Assembly (NCBI GenBank): GCA_001770015.1
Contig: MEQB01000049.1
Span: 1-64,000, forward strand
DNA length: 64,000 bases
Direction of reading: 5' to 3'
Origin: Bdellovibrionales bacterium RIFOXYC1_FULL_37_79
GTDB lineage: Bacteria; Bdellovibrionota; Bacteriovoracia; Bacteriovoracales; Bacteriovoracaceae
In this document: piece after piece, positions 25,904 through 34,402 of the stretch
Position numbering within the stretch: the first letter of the stretch is position 1
Layout of the letters: every line of letters starts with the position of its first letter
Notes under the pieces: model-generated
Database searches by the model: none
Seen by the model: only the letters and a program-made list of their open reading frames with translations
What the model was told of the DNA's origin: nothing
Translations under genes and position numbers: made by a program

Positions 25904-27007
25904 TTATTCGTGCACAATGCGAAGCTGACTGCATAATTGACTTAATTCGTATTTATCTTTTGCATAAATTTTATTTTCGTGGAGTAATGTTTGCATTTTC
26001 TTTTCGGCTTTTTGCATCTGCTGAATCAGATCAAAAGAATAGGCAACCGGTCTTGAATAAGAACTCAAAAGACCTGCTTGCCTGGTTATGAAATCCATAT
26101 AACCGGCCCGTTGATTAGCAACCCACTCACTATGTAAAAGATCACAATACCCATTTTTCTTGATCATCTTAAACATTTTTTTTATCCGCTTCGGAGTATA
26201 GCCAGAGGTATTAAAGGATTCATCCCAATAAGGATTGACATAATTTCTAAAATCGATTTCCGTGGTTAACTCCCATTTACCATTTTCACTGGACAGATAA
26301 GGAGTTTCCCCTTCACACATATCAATGGTCATCAACATACCTTGAAAATTGGCCTCTAAATCAGCATAAGAAAACACCCCAGTTGATTTAATACCAATAA
26401 TTCCCCCTTCCATCATATAACCTTTTTTAACTGCATATTTAATAGCATCAATCTCACTTTTGCCTCGCTTTTTGGCCTTCAAATAATTACCATAATAGAG
26501 ATACCCCGAGCCAGTGAAATGGCTGAGTTTATCCGTTCCAAAATAGATGCCTCCCACATTGACCACCCTATCAATTGATATAAAAAAACTTTCCACAAAT
26601 GAGGGAGAAGGCCCATACAAGCTGATTGTTCTCATTTCATCGTTAGTAGTAGTGTTGATAGGATAACTCTCAATTAATGGATTATCCTGGGCCCAAAGTT
26701 CAAATTCCGCATTCAAAGCCGCCAGGCCCAAATAATTTGTACCTAGTTTCTTGATAATCTCCATAGACACATTTTCACATTCCTTATACACATGAGCGGA
26801 TTGACTCCCGTTTTTCATCGCCCTATTGATTTTTCCCACAGTATGTCCAATCCGATCATTTAGAAATTGATTAAATAAAATATAACTATCTGGAATATCT
26901 TTTTCCCAGGCGAGATAATTATCGACTTCTCCTGCCCAAATTAAAAAGGCTTGCATAAAACTTAGTAACAATATTCCCAATAATTTTAAATCGATCATTT
27001 TCATCAT
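25904..27007 (-). CDS. Exported protein of unknown function
   Basis: 367 residues. GGGA lies five bases before ATG 27007, supporting this start. The N-terminus (LLGILLLSFMQAFLIWAG) is a signal peptide. The mature protein contains YFGTDKLSHFTGSGYLYYGN followed by a Gly-rich stretch EGGIIGIKSTGVFSYADLEAN, which recalls small families with a DK..H motif near a membrane, but I cannot name one. Its own Cys content is low. It ends 1 bp from the gcvP stop. A periplasmic enzyme or envelope factor is possible. Confidence 0.7.
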   Translation of the reverse strand: MMKMIDLKLLGILLLSFMQAFLIWAGEVDNYLAWEKDIPDSYILFNQFLNDRIGHTVGKINRAMKNGSQSAHVYKECENVSMEIIKKLGTNYLGLAALNAEFELWAQDNPLIESYPINTTTNDEMRTISLYGPSPSFVESFFISIDRVVNVGGIYFGTDKLSHFTGSGYLYYGNYLKAKKRGKSEIDAIKYAVKKGYMMEGGIIGIKSTGVFSYADLEANFQGMLMTIDMCEGETPYLSSENGKWELTTEIDFRNYVNPYWDESFNTSGYTPKRIKKMFKMIKKNGYCDLLHSEWVANQRAGYMDFITRQAGLLSSYSRPVAYSFDLIQQMQKAEKKMQTLLHENKIYAKDKYELSQLCSQLRIVHE

Positions 27008-27112
27008 AAAAATCCCACATCATAAGGTTTATACCAAAAGCAAAATATATCGTTACCCCCCATTATGCTCAACCCTATTGAAAAAATTACCTCTCCCCAA
27101 CTTCATCCCTCC

Positions 27113-27349
27113 CTACTGAGGGCACCTAGATGGTTGATAAATTTCATTAAATGTCAAAGAATGGCTTTTATCCTTATCCAGGGCCCCAAATAAATGCTCC
27201 ATATATTCAAAAAATTCGGCATGGGAGACTTGAGCATCCTGATTAATATCAATCATCGGATAATTAATTGAATGAATCTGCTGATCACATGCTCGTTCAA
27301 AACTTGAGCAACTCATCAGCAATACCATGAGAATAATTTTAGGTACCAT
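27113..27349 (-). CDS. Small EF-hand lipoprotein
   Basis: 78 residues. The signal ends in LLMSC (Cys about 14), a good lipobox, so the protein should be lipid-anchored. Two EF-hand loops follow: DINQDAQVSHAE (about 33-44) and DKDKSHSLTFNE (about 58-69). Both have Asp at 1 and 3 and Glu at 12, so a paired calcium site is likely. The central Gly is replaced by Ala or Ser. It lies upstream of, and on the same strand as, the 367-residue exported protein, with a 105-bp gap. Function unknown. Confidence 0.75.
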   Translation of the reverse strand: MVPKIILMVLLMSCSSFERACDQQIHSINYPMIDINQDAQVSHAEFFEYMEHLFGALDKDKSHSLTFNEIYQPSRCPQ

Positions 27350-27378
27350 CTTTTATTTACCTTTGTTAAAATGATGAC

Positions 27379-27669
27379 ATGAGTTTACTGGAAAATATTA
27401 TAATAGAAAAACTATCATTTTATAAACCGATGAATAAGGGCGAAATCATTCTTCACATGAATGACGTGGAATTAAAGGAAGTGGGTAATCTGGACTTGCA
27501 GGCCTTTGATCAGGCCTTAAAAACACTCCAAAGAAAAGGTAAAATCAAATCCATTAGGAACCATGATCACACTCTTTGGCAACGAATCAACCCAGGCAAA
27601 ATCTCCTGGATTAAAAAAATTTATTACCGATTGGATTTGGGGTTTTTGACCACTTTTTTTAAAAAGTAA
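27379..27669 (+). CDS. Small protein, possible winged helix, unknown function
   Basis: 96 residues. The pattern EIILHMNDVELKEVG ... FDQALKTLQRKGKIKSIRNHDHTLWQRI resembles a winged-helix layout, with a helix pair and then a two-strand wing ending in Trp. The C-terminus is basic and aromatic (WIKKIYYRLDLGFLTTFFKK) and could touch membrane or nucleic acid. It overlaps the opposing HD-type gene by 11 bp at the 3' end, and its start has only a weak SD. A small DNA-binding protein is a guess. Confidence 0.6.
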   Translation: MSLLENIIIEKLSFYKPMNKGEIILHMNDVELKEVGNLDLQAFDQALKTLQRKGKIKSIRNHDHTLWQRINPGKISWIKKIYYRLDLGFLTTFFKK

Positions 27670-29017
27670 TGGATTCAAGCGACTCCACAAATTTTTTCAT
27701 TCGCTGTTTTTTATATTTTAATTGAATTTTTTTGACCAATTTCCCGGGATTAAATTGGTCGGGAGTATATATTTTCATTAACTCCCGGGTAAAATCCTGG
27801 GCCACCATAGAGAGCTGTGCCAGATGAGAAATATTTCCTTGAATATCCTCCGGAAAACCAACTCCATTATAGCTACCATGATGCTGTTTAATAATAACGT
27901 CCACTTCAAAAGGAGTAACTGGCAAATCTTTGACCAACTCTGAGGCAATGGAGGCATGCTTTTCAATCACCTCTTTTTCCTCCTGGCTTAATCCATTATT
28001 AATGGCCTCCTGTAAATCATCATTACTCAAAATAGGGATAAGTTTTTCTGCATCCAAATCAGGGGACAAAAACTCTAAATCTTGAAAAAATGTCGCAAAA
28101 TTCAATTTTTCAATTTGTTCCTTGGACCCCCACTCCGTTTTACTCACCATATGATTGGTTACATAGGTTAAAATTTGACAGTATTTATAGGTCCATGACT
28201 CTGGGGATTTTAATAATCTATTTAATAAATTGGTAAGTTTCGGATAGTCTTTAATCGTTTTTTCAATAGATTCAATACAGGTTTTTGCCATTACAGAGGT
28301 ATGCTCATTGAGCCCTATCGATTTGATTTCTTCAGCGGTTATTTGCATCGCCATATCAGTAACAGCGATCCGATCATGGGCCGATAATTTTTCAGATTTT
28401 AACCGGAGAAATGTTTGCGTAGTAAAATAATTGGTAAATTTCAATCGATCAATGGCCGGTATATAAAGTTTTTTTAGGCCTTTGATTATATATTCTTCCA
28501 ATAACCCCTGATCAAAGGTTTCACCTTTTCTACATTTTCTATCGTATTGATAACTCCCATCTGCGAGATTGATCCGTATATAAACATCCGTAATATTATT
28601 TTCCAGTCCCACAAAATAATTAATAGGTATTGAGTAGAACTCTCCCACGTTGAGCGAAAACATATTTTTAGCAGTAACATCAAAAAATTTTGCCAAAAAT
28701 CTCACCAATTCCTTGAGTTCTAATGCTTGCTTAAAAATATGATAAATTCCTTCAGCTACCGAAACCTCTCCAATTGAGCACACCGGAATCGCCAGTTTTT
28801 TTTCCTTAACCACTTTCAAAACCTCTAGCGCCAATTCTTGATCCCCTGCTTGATTCACACTAATAATAATATCCACCGAGCTATCCAAATCTAAAAATTG
28901 TCTGACTTTATCAGAAGAGTTGAGTATGGTGACCTCTGTTCCAACAAAAGATCGCAAATTTAAGGAATAGATATCCATTTGCAGCATATCTTTTCCAAGC
29001 AGGATGGTTTTACTCAT
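27659..29017 (-). CDS. Pseudo-receiver plus degenerate HD-GYP-like protein
   Basis: 452 residues. Residues 1-115 look like a receiver fold (ILLGKDML, DIIISVNQ, VCSIGE) with neither the acidic pair nor a phosphorylatable Asp. Residues 230-450 match an HD-GYP domain whose key residues are changed. The HD pair is QD in FFQDLEF (310-316), and the HHExxDGxGYP motif reads HHGSYNGVGFP (379-389). It is a paralogue of the che-operon HD protein at 41286-42614, which keeps HD and HHERPDGLGFP. It is therefore probably a non-catalytic cyclic-di-GMP or protein-binding version. It overlaps the opposing small gene by 11 bp. Confidence 0.78.
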   Translation of the reverse strand: MSKTILLGKDMLQMDIYSLNLRSFVGTEVTILNSSDKVRQFLDLDSSVDIIISVNQAGDQELALEVLKVVKEKKLAIPVCSIGEVSVAEGIYHIFKQALELKELVRFLAKFFDVTAKNMFSLNVGEFYSIPINYFVGLENNITDVYIRINLADGSYQYDRKCRKGETFDQGLLEEYIIKGLKKLYIPAIDRLKFTNYFTTQTFLRLKSEKLSAHDRIAVTDMAMQITAEEIKSIGLNEHTSVMAKTCIESIEKTIKDYPKLTNLLNRLLKSPESWTYKYCQILTYVTNHMVSKTEWGSKEQIEKLNFATFFQDLEFLSPDLDAEKLIPILSNDDLQEAINNGLSQEEKEVIEKHASIASELVKDLPVTPFEVDVIIKQHHGSYNGVGFPEDIQGNISHLAQLSMVAQDFTRELMKIYTPDQFNPGKLVKKIQLKYKKQRMKKFVESLESITF

Positions 29018-29220
29018 GAATGGGCCCTATTATTAATAATTAGTCTTTATGTTATCATACTTGGGCCTGAGAAAAATGACTCTAAGGAAAATTTGTTCCA
29101 TAATATCCATTATTTATATTTTTGAAAAAAATACCAATGCATTGACCATGTGCACAATCCCATGGTAATTACTTCTGATTGAAACATTAATTAATTCTTT
29201 TATTTATTTATAAGGATAAT

Positions 29221-29772
29221 ATGTTGTGCATAATTAAAATATTTTTGGTTCTACTCTTACCCCTTTGTATTGGTATGAAATCAATATCTTACCCACCGAA
29301 ATCCTATTCAACCACCCCCTTAAATCTCGAAATATTGGCCATCTATGAAATGAATAGTAAAGTCTGGGGCACCTATAAATTAGACAAAGAATACATTTAT
29401 CAAGTTGAAAACAAGGCCAAAACCCTTATTAAAAAAAATGTCAGCCAATTTATTCAAGAATCATTGTTATTTGAAAAAAACAAACTGTTTTTAATCCACA
29501 ACGGTTCCAACGATAAAAACAAAGGCAAGCTACTAATCAAATCCTTCTCGTATATCAATCATCGATCAGATTTAACTATTGAACTTTATAAGAATAAAAA
29601 TGATTATTTTGATTTGAATTATTTGAAATTAAATGAAATTTTATCCACCATCGCCCCTGACAACAAGGTCAATTTCAATGGTCCTGATTATCTGCATGTT
29701 GGGAATATGAATTGCAAAAAAACCATTAACCGCTATATTTGTAAAACCAATCTCACCTTATCGGTAATCTAA
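29221..29772 (+). CDS. Small exported protein of unknown function
   Basis: 183 residues after AAGGA, five bases before the ATG. A signal peptide (MLCIIKIFLVLLLPLCIGMKS) precedes a mature domain rich in Lys, Asn and Tyr with alternating strands (TYKLDKEYIYQVEN; LLIKSFSYINHRSDLTIELY). Three cysteines near the end (MNCKKTINRYICKTNL) may form a disulfide. There is no recognisable family. It is followed 105 bp later by the aminopeptidase gene. Confidence 0.65.
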   Translation: MLCIIKIFLVLLLPLCIGMKSISYPPKSYSTTPLNLEILAIYEMNSKVWGTYKLDKEYIYQVENKAKTLIKKNVSQFIQESLLFEKNKLFLIHNGSNDKNKGKLLIKSFSYINHRSDLTIELYKNKNDYFDLNYLKLNEILSTIAPDNKVNFNGPDYLHVGNMNCKKTINRYICKTNLTLSVI

Positions 29773-29877
29773 AACCTGCCAACGATATCTGTTTATATTA
29801 GATCTGACCACACTTACCAACTACGAAGTTTCGGTTTAAATATTTACATTTAAAAATTTTCACAGTATCAACAAACC

Positions 29878-31113
29878 ATGAACGAAAAATTTTTAGAAAA
29901 ATATGCCCAACTAATTATCAAAGTTGGTATCAATCTGCAAAATGGACAAAATTTAATAATCAGAGGTGATTCCTGTCACTGGGATTTTGTCAATATTCTT
30001 CAAAAAGTGGCATACCAAAATAACGCTGCTATTATTAAAACCGAACTGGCTCCCCCGACTGATTTGACCAATCGAGTGAAATATCAAAATGCCCAATATT
30101 TAAACCGAACTCCCAGCTATTTAGATTACGAGATACAAACCCTGATCAAAGAAAAATGGGCCTTTATCCGCCTAGAGGGATCATCCGATCCTGATGCCTA
30201 TGAGGCCCTTGATCAATCCAGGAATGCTATTTTGGAAAAGGCATATCGAGAAAAATCTTCCCCCATGATCGGTGCCTATATGAACGGAGATTGTCACTGG
30301 ACCATCGCGCCTGTTCCCACTTTCAAATGGGCGCAAAAAATTTATGGGACTCAAAATAAAAATAGCGATTACACCCAGAAACTCTGGGACACACTCATCC
30401 CCATTTTACGTTTGGACCACGAGGATCCCACGTTGGCCTGGCAAAAACATAATGAAATGCTTGAAACGAGAATGTCTAAACTAGAGCAATTTGGCCTAGA
30501 ATATTTACATTTCCAAGGCCCTCAAACAAATTTAAAAATTTATTTATCCAAATATTCTAAGTGGGCCGGTGGATACTTTAAAGATGCCCAAGGCGTGCGC
30601 TTTAATCCCAATTTACCCACTGAAGAAATTTTTACCACTCCCGATTATCGCAGAACTTCTGGCCATATTTTAATCACCAGACCGGTTATGGTCCTTGGAA
30701 AATATGTTGAAAATGCTTGGTTTGAATTCATCGACGGGCAAGTCGTGAACTATAAGGCCTCTAAAAATATTGAATGTTTGGATAAATTTTTTGAAATTGA
30801 TAAACAGGCCAAATATCTGGGAGAAGTGGCATTAGTCGACTTATCATCACCAATCAGCAAAACCAATACGATTTTTCACTCTATCCTCTTGGATGAAAAT
30901 GCCAGTTGCCATATCGCTCTCGGCAGAGGTATCACGGCTGCACTTAAAAACTGTGACAATATGACTAAAGAAGAAATCAATGCCATTGGATGCAACAATA
31001 TGAGTATCCTGCATACGGATTTTATGGTGGGATCAAAAGAACTGAACATCAATGGATACTGCTTTGATGGAAATACCGTTTCCATCATGAAGGATGGGCA
31101 CTTTGCGATTTAA
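29878..31113 (+). CDS. M29-family (thermophilic-type) aminopeptidase
   Basis: 411 residues, the normal length for family M29 metallo-aminopeptidases (AmpS/PepS/aminopeptidase T). Characteristic pieces are the N-terminal KYAQLIIKVGINLQNGQNLII, the IRLEGSSDPDAYEALD region, EYLHFQGPQTNLKIYL, the Asn-rich ...RFNPNLPTEEIFTTPDY (a metal-ligand Glu lies in LPTEE), and FHSILLDENASCHIALGRG with a His ligand. It removes N-terminal residues from peptides in the cytoplasm using two metal ions. The 3' end overlaps the rhodanese-like gene by 20 bp. Confidence 0.88.
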   Translation: MNEKFLEKYAQLIIKVGINLQNGQNLIIRGDSCHWDFVNILQKVAYQNNAAIIKTELAPPTDLTNRVKYQNAQYLNRTPSYLDYEIQTLIKEKWAFIRLEGSSDPDAYEALDQSRNAILEKAYREKSSPMIGAYMNGDCHWTIAPVPTFKWAQKIYGTQNKNSDYTQKLWDTLIPILRLDHEDPTLAWQKHNEMLETRMSKLEQFGLEYLHFQGPQTNLKIYLSKYSKWAGGYFKDAQGVRFNPNLPTEEIFTTPDYRRTSGHILITRPVMVLGKYVENAWFEFIDGQVVNYKASKNIECLDKFFEIDKQAKYLGEVALVDLSSPISKTNTIFHSILLDENASCHIALGRGITAALKNCDNMTKEEINAIGCNNMSILHTDFMVGSKELNINGYCFDGNTVSIMKDGHFAI

Positions 31114-31546
31114 TGGCCGTGCTTTTTTTAAAAAACATTTCATTTTAGCTGTTTGGTGCGTCACTATTATGGCCTGCGTGTCCTCAACGGCCTTTACCAA
31201 AGACTTATGTAGTCTGGATTATGAAACCTATGGACTAACTGCCACAGAGGCATACAATTTCATCATCTCCCATGCCGAGAAAATATTCATCATCGATCTC
31301 AGGGAGCCTTCCATATTTAAAACCGGTCATATTCAGGGGGCCCACAGCATTAATTTTCTTCATAACGACTTTAACTATGAAATCTATAAACTAGATCGCA
31401 ATGAAATTTACTTATTATATTCAGATACCGACGATGATTCATTTACAACTGCTTTGATGATGCTCGAAATGAATTTTCTCTCACCTTATTTTTTAAAAGA
31501 TGGACTCAGGTCCTGGCGCAAACAAGGTCTGCCAACCGTAAAATAA
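31094..31546 (+). CDS. Exported rhodanese-like protein lacking the catalytic cysteine
   Basis: 150 residues with a hydrophobic N-terminus (FILAVWCVTIMACVSS), probably a signal peptide. The rhodanese fold is clear from FIIDLREPSIFKTGHIQGAHSINF and the C-terminal GLRSWRKQGLPTVK. The active loop, normally YCxxGxRS, reads YSDTDDDS, so Cys is replaced by Ser and sulfur transfer is unlikely. It overlaps the aminopeptidase by 20 bp. An AAGG directly before the ATG is too close, so the exact start is uncertain. A binding or structural role is inferred. Confidence 0.75.
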   Translation: MGTLRFNGRAFFKKHFILAVWCVTIMACVSSTAFTKDLCSLDYETYGLTATEAYNFIISHAEKIFIIDLREPSIFKTGHIQGAHSINFLHNDFNYEIYKLDRNEIYLLYSDTDDDSFTTALMMLEMNFLSPYFLKDGLRSWRKQGLPTVK

Positions 31547-31557
31547 CTTTTCCCTTG

Positions 31558-32097
31558 CTATTTTTTCTTTTTAGTGGCCTTGGCAGCCTTTTTCTTGACC
31601 GCTACCGCTTTTTTCTTCGCAACCACTTTGGTGGCCTTCTTTTTGGCAACTTTAGCAGGTTTAACTTTGGTAACCTTTTTCACTTCTTTCGTCGCTTTCG
31701 TCGCTTTCACCGTTTTGACTGCCTTATCAATTTTTTCCATTACCTTGGTCTCAACTTGCTCCTTGATTTCTCCCATTTTTTCTTCAATAACATTGGCAAC
31801 TTTTCTGACCTCTTGTACAACTTCAGTGGGGACGCTCATTTTTAACGTTTTGTATTCGTTAACAATTTGGCCATAAAATCCCAAAAGTTTCTTTTTTTGA
31901 ATATTGACATTATTATAAGAGGACACAAAAACGTTTTTGAGTGCCAAACCTTTCTCTTTATCAATTTCAATGATTTTATTAATAATATCCATGCATTTCT
32001 CTTGAAAATTATCCTTGTGATGATTCTTTTTCTTATTATCTTTGTTTTTCAGTTCTTCTTTTAGTCTTTTTTCTCTTAGAAATGTATTGATATCCAT
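31558..32097 (-). CDS. Histone H1-like protein with Lys/Ala tail
   Basis: 179 residues after AGAGGGG, four bases before the ATG. The N-terminal 120 residues are charged and helical (MDINTFLREKRLKEELKN; VPTEVVQEVRKVANVIEEKM). Residues about 125-179 are almost only Lys, Ala, Val and Thr in KPAKVAKKKATK-type repeats, like bacterial histone H1-like tails (Hc1, AlgP, BpH1 types). It should bind DNA or RNA non-specifically in the cytoplasm. The long open frame on the opposite strand is a by-product of AAA/AAG codons. It converges on the rhodanese-like gene with an 11-bp gap. Confidence 0.75.
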   Translation of the reverse strand: MDINTFLREKRLKEELKNKDNKKKNHHKDNFQEKCMDIINKIIEIDKEKGLALKNVFVSSYNNVNIQKKKLLGFYGQIVNEYKTLKMSVPTEVVQEVRKVANVIEEKMGEIKEQVETKVMEKIDKAVKTVKATKATKEVKKVTKVKPAKVAKKKATKVVAKKKAVAVKKKAAKATKKKK

Positions 32098-32129
32098 AGT
32101 CCCCTCTTTGAATTAAATAATATCTATAA

Positions 32130-32159
32130 AATTTACTTTTTTCCGCCTTATTTAGTCAA
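32130..32159 (-). promoter_or_regulatory. Possible promoter of the histone-like gene
   Basis: On the minus strand, TTGACT (32154-32159) and TAAATT (32130-32135) are 18 bp apart, about 33 bp before the ATG of the histone-like gene. The -35 is good and the -10 is moderate. Confidence 0.35.
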
Positions 32160-32245
32160 GCTTGTTTTTCTTTTCTTTATGACCTTTTTTAATCATAATT
32201 AAACTAAGTCATCATTTTTAGCATTTAATTTGTTAGGTACACGGT

Positions 32246-32437
32246 ATGAGAGATTACTCCAACTATAAAAAATTCACCCAAAATTTTAATATTACAGACA
32301 AAGAGCTGATGGAACAACGGCTTATCTGTTACGAATTGGAGCTGCTGGATAAAAAAAAGCATTCAAAGAATCTTTTTTTAGACAAAGATGACAGGCAAAA
32401 AATCACCAGGCAACTTAAAAAAATTTATAAGATATAG
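32246..32437 (+). CDS. Small charged protein of unknown function
   Basis: 63 residues, helical and charged (ITDKELMEQRLICYELELLDKKKH; KDDRQKITRQLKKIYKI). It has no signal peptide or known motif. It lies eight bases before the HIT-family gene on the same strand, so the two are probably co-transcribed. An AGG stands about eight bases before its ATG. The tight spacing to a real gene is the main support. Confidence 0.55.
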   Translation: MRDYSNYKKFTQNFNITDKELMEQRLICYELELLDKKKHSKNLFLDKDDRQKITRQLKKIYKI

Positions 32438-32445
32438 GTCTGTTT

Positions 32446-32829
32446 ATGAGCAAAGATTCAAAAGAATGTGTTTTTTGTAAAATAAGAGACATTGATATGG
32501 CATTGAAAAATGATTTATGCTTTGCCATCTATGATTCTTTTCCCGTCAGCAGCGGCCACATGCTGATTATCCCGTTTAGGCATTTTGATAATTTTTTTGA
32601 ATGTACCGAGGAAGAAATTGCATCCGTTTGGGATTTATTACAAAAATGTAAAAAGATGCTTGCAGATGACCTAAAACCAGCTGGCTTCAACATAGGTGTT
32701 AATATTGGTGAAATTTCTGGTCAAACCATTTTTCATACCCACCTCCATCTTATTCCAAGATATGTTGGTGACATTGATGATCCAAGAGGAGGAATTAGAG
32801 GAGTTATTCCAGAAAAACGGATTTATTAA
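32446..32829 (+). CDS. HIT-family nucleotide hydrolase/transferase
   Basis: 127 residues. An N-terminal CVFCKI, the strand IPFRHFDNFF and the catalytic histidine triad HTHLHLIPRY (around 106-115) define a HIT protein of the Hint/HinT or Ap4A-hydrolase branch. The triad is complete. It works on nucleoside phosphoramidates or dinucleoside polyphosphates in the cytoplasm. The short C-terminal piece DPRGGIRGVIPEKRIY is typical of HIT proteins from these bacteria. It converges on the next gene with an 8-bp gap. Confidence 0.88.
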   Translation: MSKDSKECVFCKIRDIDMALKNDLCFAIYDSFPVSSGHMLIIPFRHFDNFFECTEEEIASVWDLLQKCKKMLADDLKPAGFNIGVNIGEISGQTIFHTHLHLIPRYVGDIDDPRGGIRGVIPEKRIY

Positions 32830-32837
32830 CCCTCTGA

Positions 32838-33077
32838 TCACTCAATCCATTTAACATTTCCGTAGCTGATCTTCTTTTTTTCATCCCAGGTTAAAAAAGC
32901 CGCCACTACAGAGGAGACATCTTCACCCTTTTCAATTTTAGCAATGATATTTTTGGCAACTGCCAGCGGATAATACTGAAAAACTTGTTTGGTTAAATGA
33001 TCTTTTTGTCTAATTTCTTGATTGATTAATTGCTTAACAAATTCTTTTAAATTCATTAACTCAATCATAGGCATCAT
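32838..33077 (-). CDS. Small conserved-looking protein of unknown function
   Basis: 79 residues preceded by AGAAGGA. Sequence such as MNLKEFVKQLINQEIRQKDHLTKQVFQYYPLAVAKNII is fully helical; the end AFLTWDEKKKISYGNVKWIE is beta-like. There is no signal peptide, cysteine or named motif. It sits 27 bp after psuG in the same direction and is probably in that operon. Confidence 0.55.
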   Translation of the reverse strand: MMPMIELMNLKEFVKQLINQEIRQKDHLTKQVFQYYPLAVAKNIIAKIEKGEDVSSVVAAFLTWDEKKKISYGNVKWIE

Positions 33078-33104
33078 AAATATCCTTCTCCGATAGTGAA
33101 GATT

Positions 33105-34016
33105 TTATTTTTTCAAATATATTGCAACGTTTGCACCCAGATGTACATTACTTTTTATCAGGGCAATATTAGCGATCAGGCTTCTTTGATTGGTTTTATC
33201 GCGCAGTCTTTTTAAAAGAAAAGGAGTGAGCTCTTTTCCCGATATTTTTTGGATTCTGGCTTCCTCCACCAGTTCCGCAATAACCGGTCTGAGTTCATTT
33301 AACTCGATTTCATACTCCTTTTCAATAGGATTACATACTAAAACTGATTCAGTGGCCCCCAAGCTCCAGTGAATTTTGGCAATTTCCGCAATCTCTTCCG
33401 GGTGGTTTAATACTTGCTTTATTTTAACACCGCTTGCGCTTGAATAAAATGCCGGAAAATCATCCGAGCCATACCCCATCACCAAAACTCCTTTGGTTTC
33501 CAAGTATTCAATGGTTTTTGGCAGATCAAGAATTGATTTTGCTCCTGCACATATGACGATCATTTTGGTCATCGCCAGTTGTTCCAAATCCCTCGAAATA
33601 TCAAAGGTCTCGGTCACGCCGAGATGAACCCCCCCAATACCTCCGGTAACAAAGGTTTTTATACCGGCCAAGTTAGCGATGAACATCGTTGATGAAACAG
33701 TCGTCGCCGCACTTTGTTTTCTTAGCATTGTGTAGGCAATATCACCACTAGTAGCTTTGAATACCTCGTTTGACAAAGCTATATATTCCAATTCATCTTT
33801 CTCCAGGCCTACTTTAATCTCACCTTTAATAATGGCGATAGTCGCTGGAACTGCCCCATAACTTCTGACAATATCTTCGAGTTCTTTGGCCAGTAGATGA
33901 TTTTGAGGTTTGGGAAGTCCGTGGGCAATAATCGTAGATTCAAGGGCCACGATCGGCAACCTCTGGCCGATGGCCATCTTAACTTCATTTGAATAATATA
34001 TTTTAGCTGCTCTCAT
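33105..34016 (-). CDS. psuG: Pseudouridine-5'-phosphate glycosidase
   Basis: 303 residues, the usual size. PsuG splits pseudouridine 5'-phosphate to uracil and ribose 5-phosphate. Family motifs include IVALESTIIAHGLPKPQN, the lysine in IKGEIKVGL, TTVSSTMFIANLAGI, FVTGGIGGVHLG, and ICAGAKSILDLPKTIEYLET. The partner kinase psuK is not adjacent, so pseudouridine salvage may depend on a kinase elsewhere. The ATG at 34016 lacks an SD; an in-frame ATG at 33977 would shorten the N-terminus by 13 residues. It lies downstream of the che genes on the same strand. Confidence 0.92.
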   Translation of the reverse strand: MRAAKIYYSNEVKMAIGQRLPIVALESTIIAHGLPKPQNHLLAKELEDIVRSYGAVPATIAIIKGEIKVGLEKDELEYIALSNEVFKATSGDIAYTMLRKQSAATTVSSTMFIANLAGIKTFVTGGIGGVHLGVTETFDISRDLEQLAMTKMIVICAGAKSILDLPKTIEYLETKGVLVMGYGSDDFPAFYSSASGVKIKQVLNHPEEIAEIAKIHWSLGATESVLVCNPIEKEYEIELNELRPVIAELVEEARIQKISGKELTPFLLKRLRDKTNQRSLIANIALIKSNVHLGANVAIYLKK

Positions 34017-34027
34017 TTTTTAGTGTG

Positions 34028-34372
34028 CTAGATGGTTTCTTTGATGATTTTGGTATTCACCAAATCGTTTACAATAGGAGTTATCAGGAAATCAAACCAA
34101 TCATAAAAATTTTCTTTGGAAACATCTAAATTTATTTTATCATTTTCATTCCATTCAAATAACAGATTGGTAAATATGGTATTTTTATTTTCTTCAATAT
34201 AGAGGAAAGCATTTTCTTCATCCTCATACTCAGGGATTAAAAAAACCGTAGGTTCCGTGTTGATTTCCTCGATGCTCAATTGTTCATGCTCAAACCCATC
34301 CTGCTGGTTGACCCAATCGAGCATTTTTTCTTTTGCATAAACAATCAAAGCACCCCGTTTAACCAGTTCCAA
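34028..34372 (-). CDS. Small acidic protein of unknown function downstream of the che genes
   Basis: 114 residues from TTG 34372, which has a strong GGGGAG six bases upstream. It is acidic (EYEDEENAFLYIEENKNT; FEWNENDKINLDVSKENFYDWFDFL) with two-layer alpha/beta character and no known motif. It sits 30 bp after a response regulator and 11 bp before psuG, all in one direction, so it is likely part of the same transcript. A role as an adaptor in the signalling pathway is only a positional guess. Confidence 0.6.
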   Translation of the reverse strand: MELVKRGALIVYAKEKMLDWVNQQDGFEHEQLSIEEINTEPTVFLIPEYEDEENAFLYIEENKNTIFTNLLFEWNENDKINLDVSKENFYDWFDFLITPIVNDLVNTKIIKETI

Positions 34373-34402
34373 GCTAGACTCCCCATGGTGGTATCTGAAT
34401 TT

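Noticed and set aside
31555-31876. Phe/Leu-rich and Ala/Thr-rich frames opposite the histone-like gene
   Set aside because: They arise from AAA/AAG lysine codons read on the other strand.
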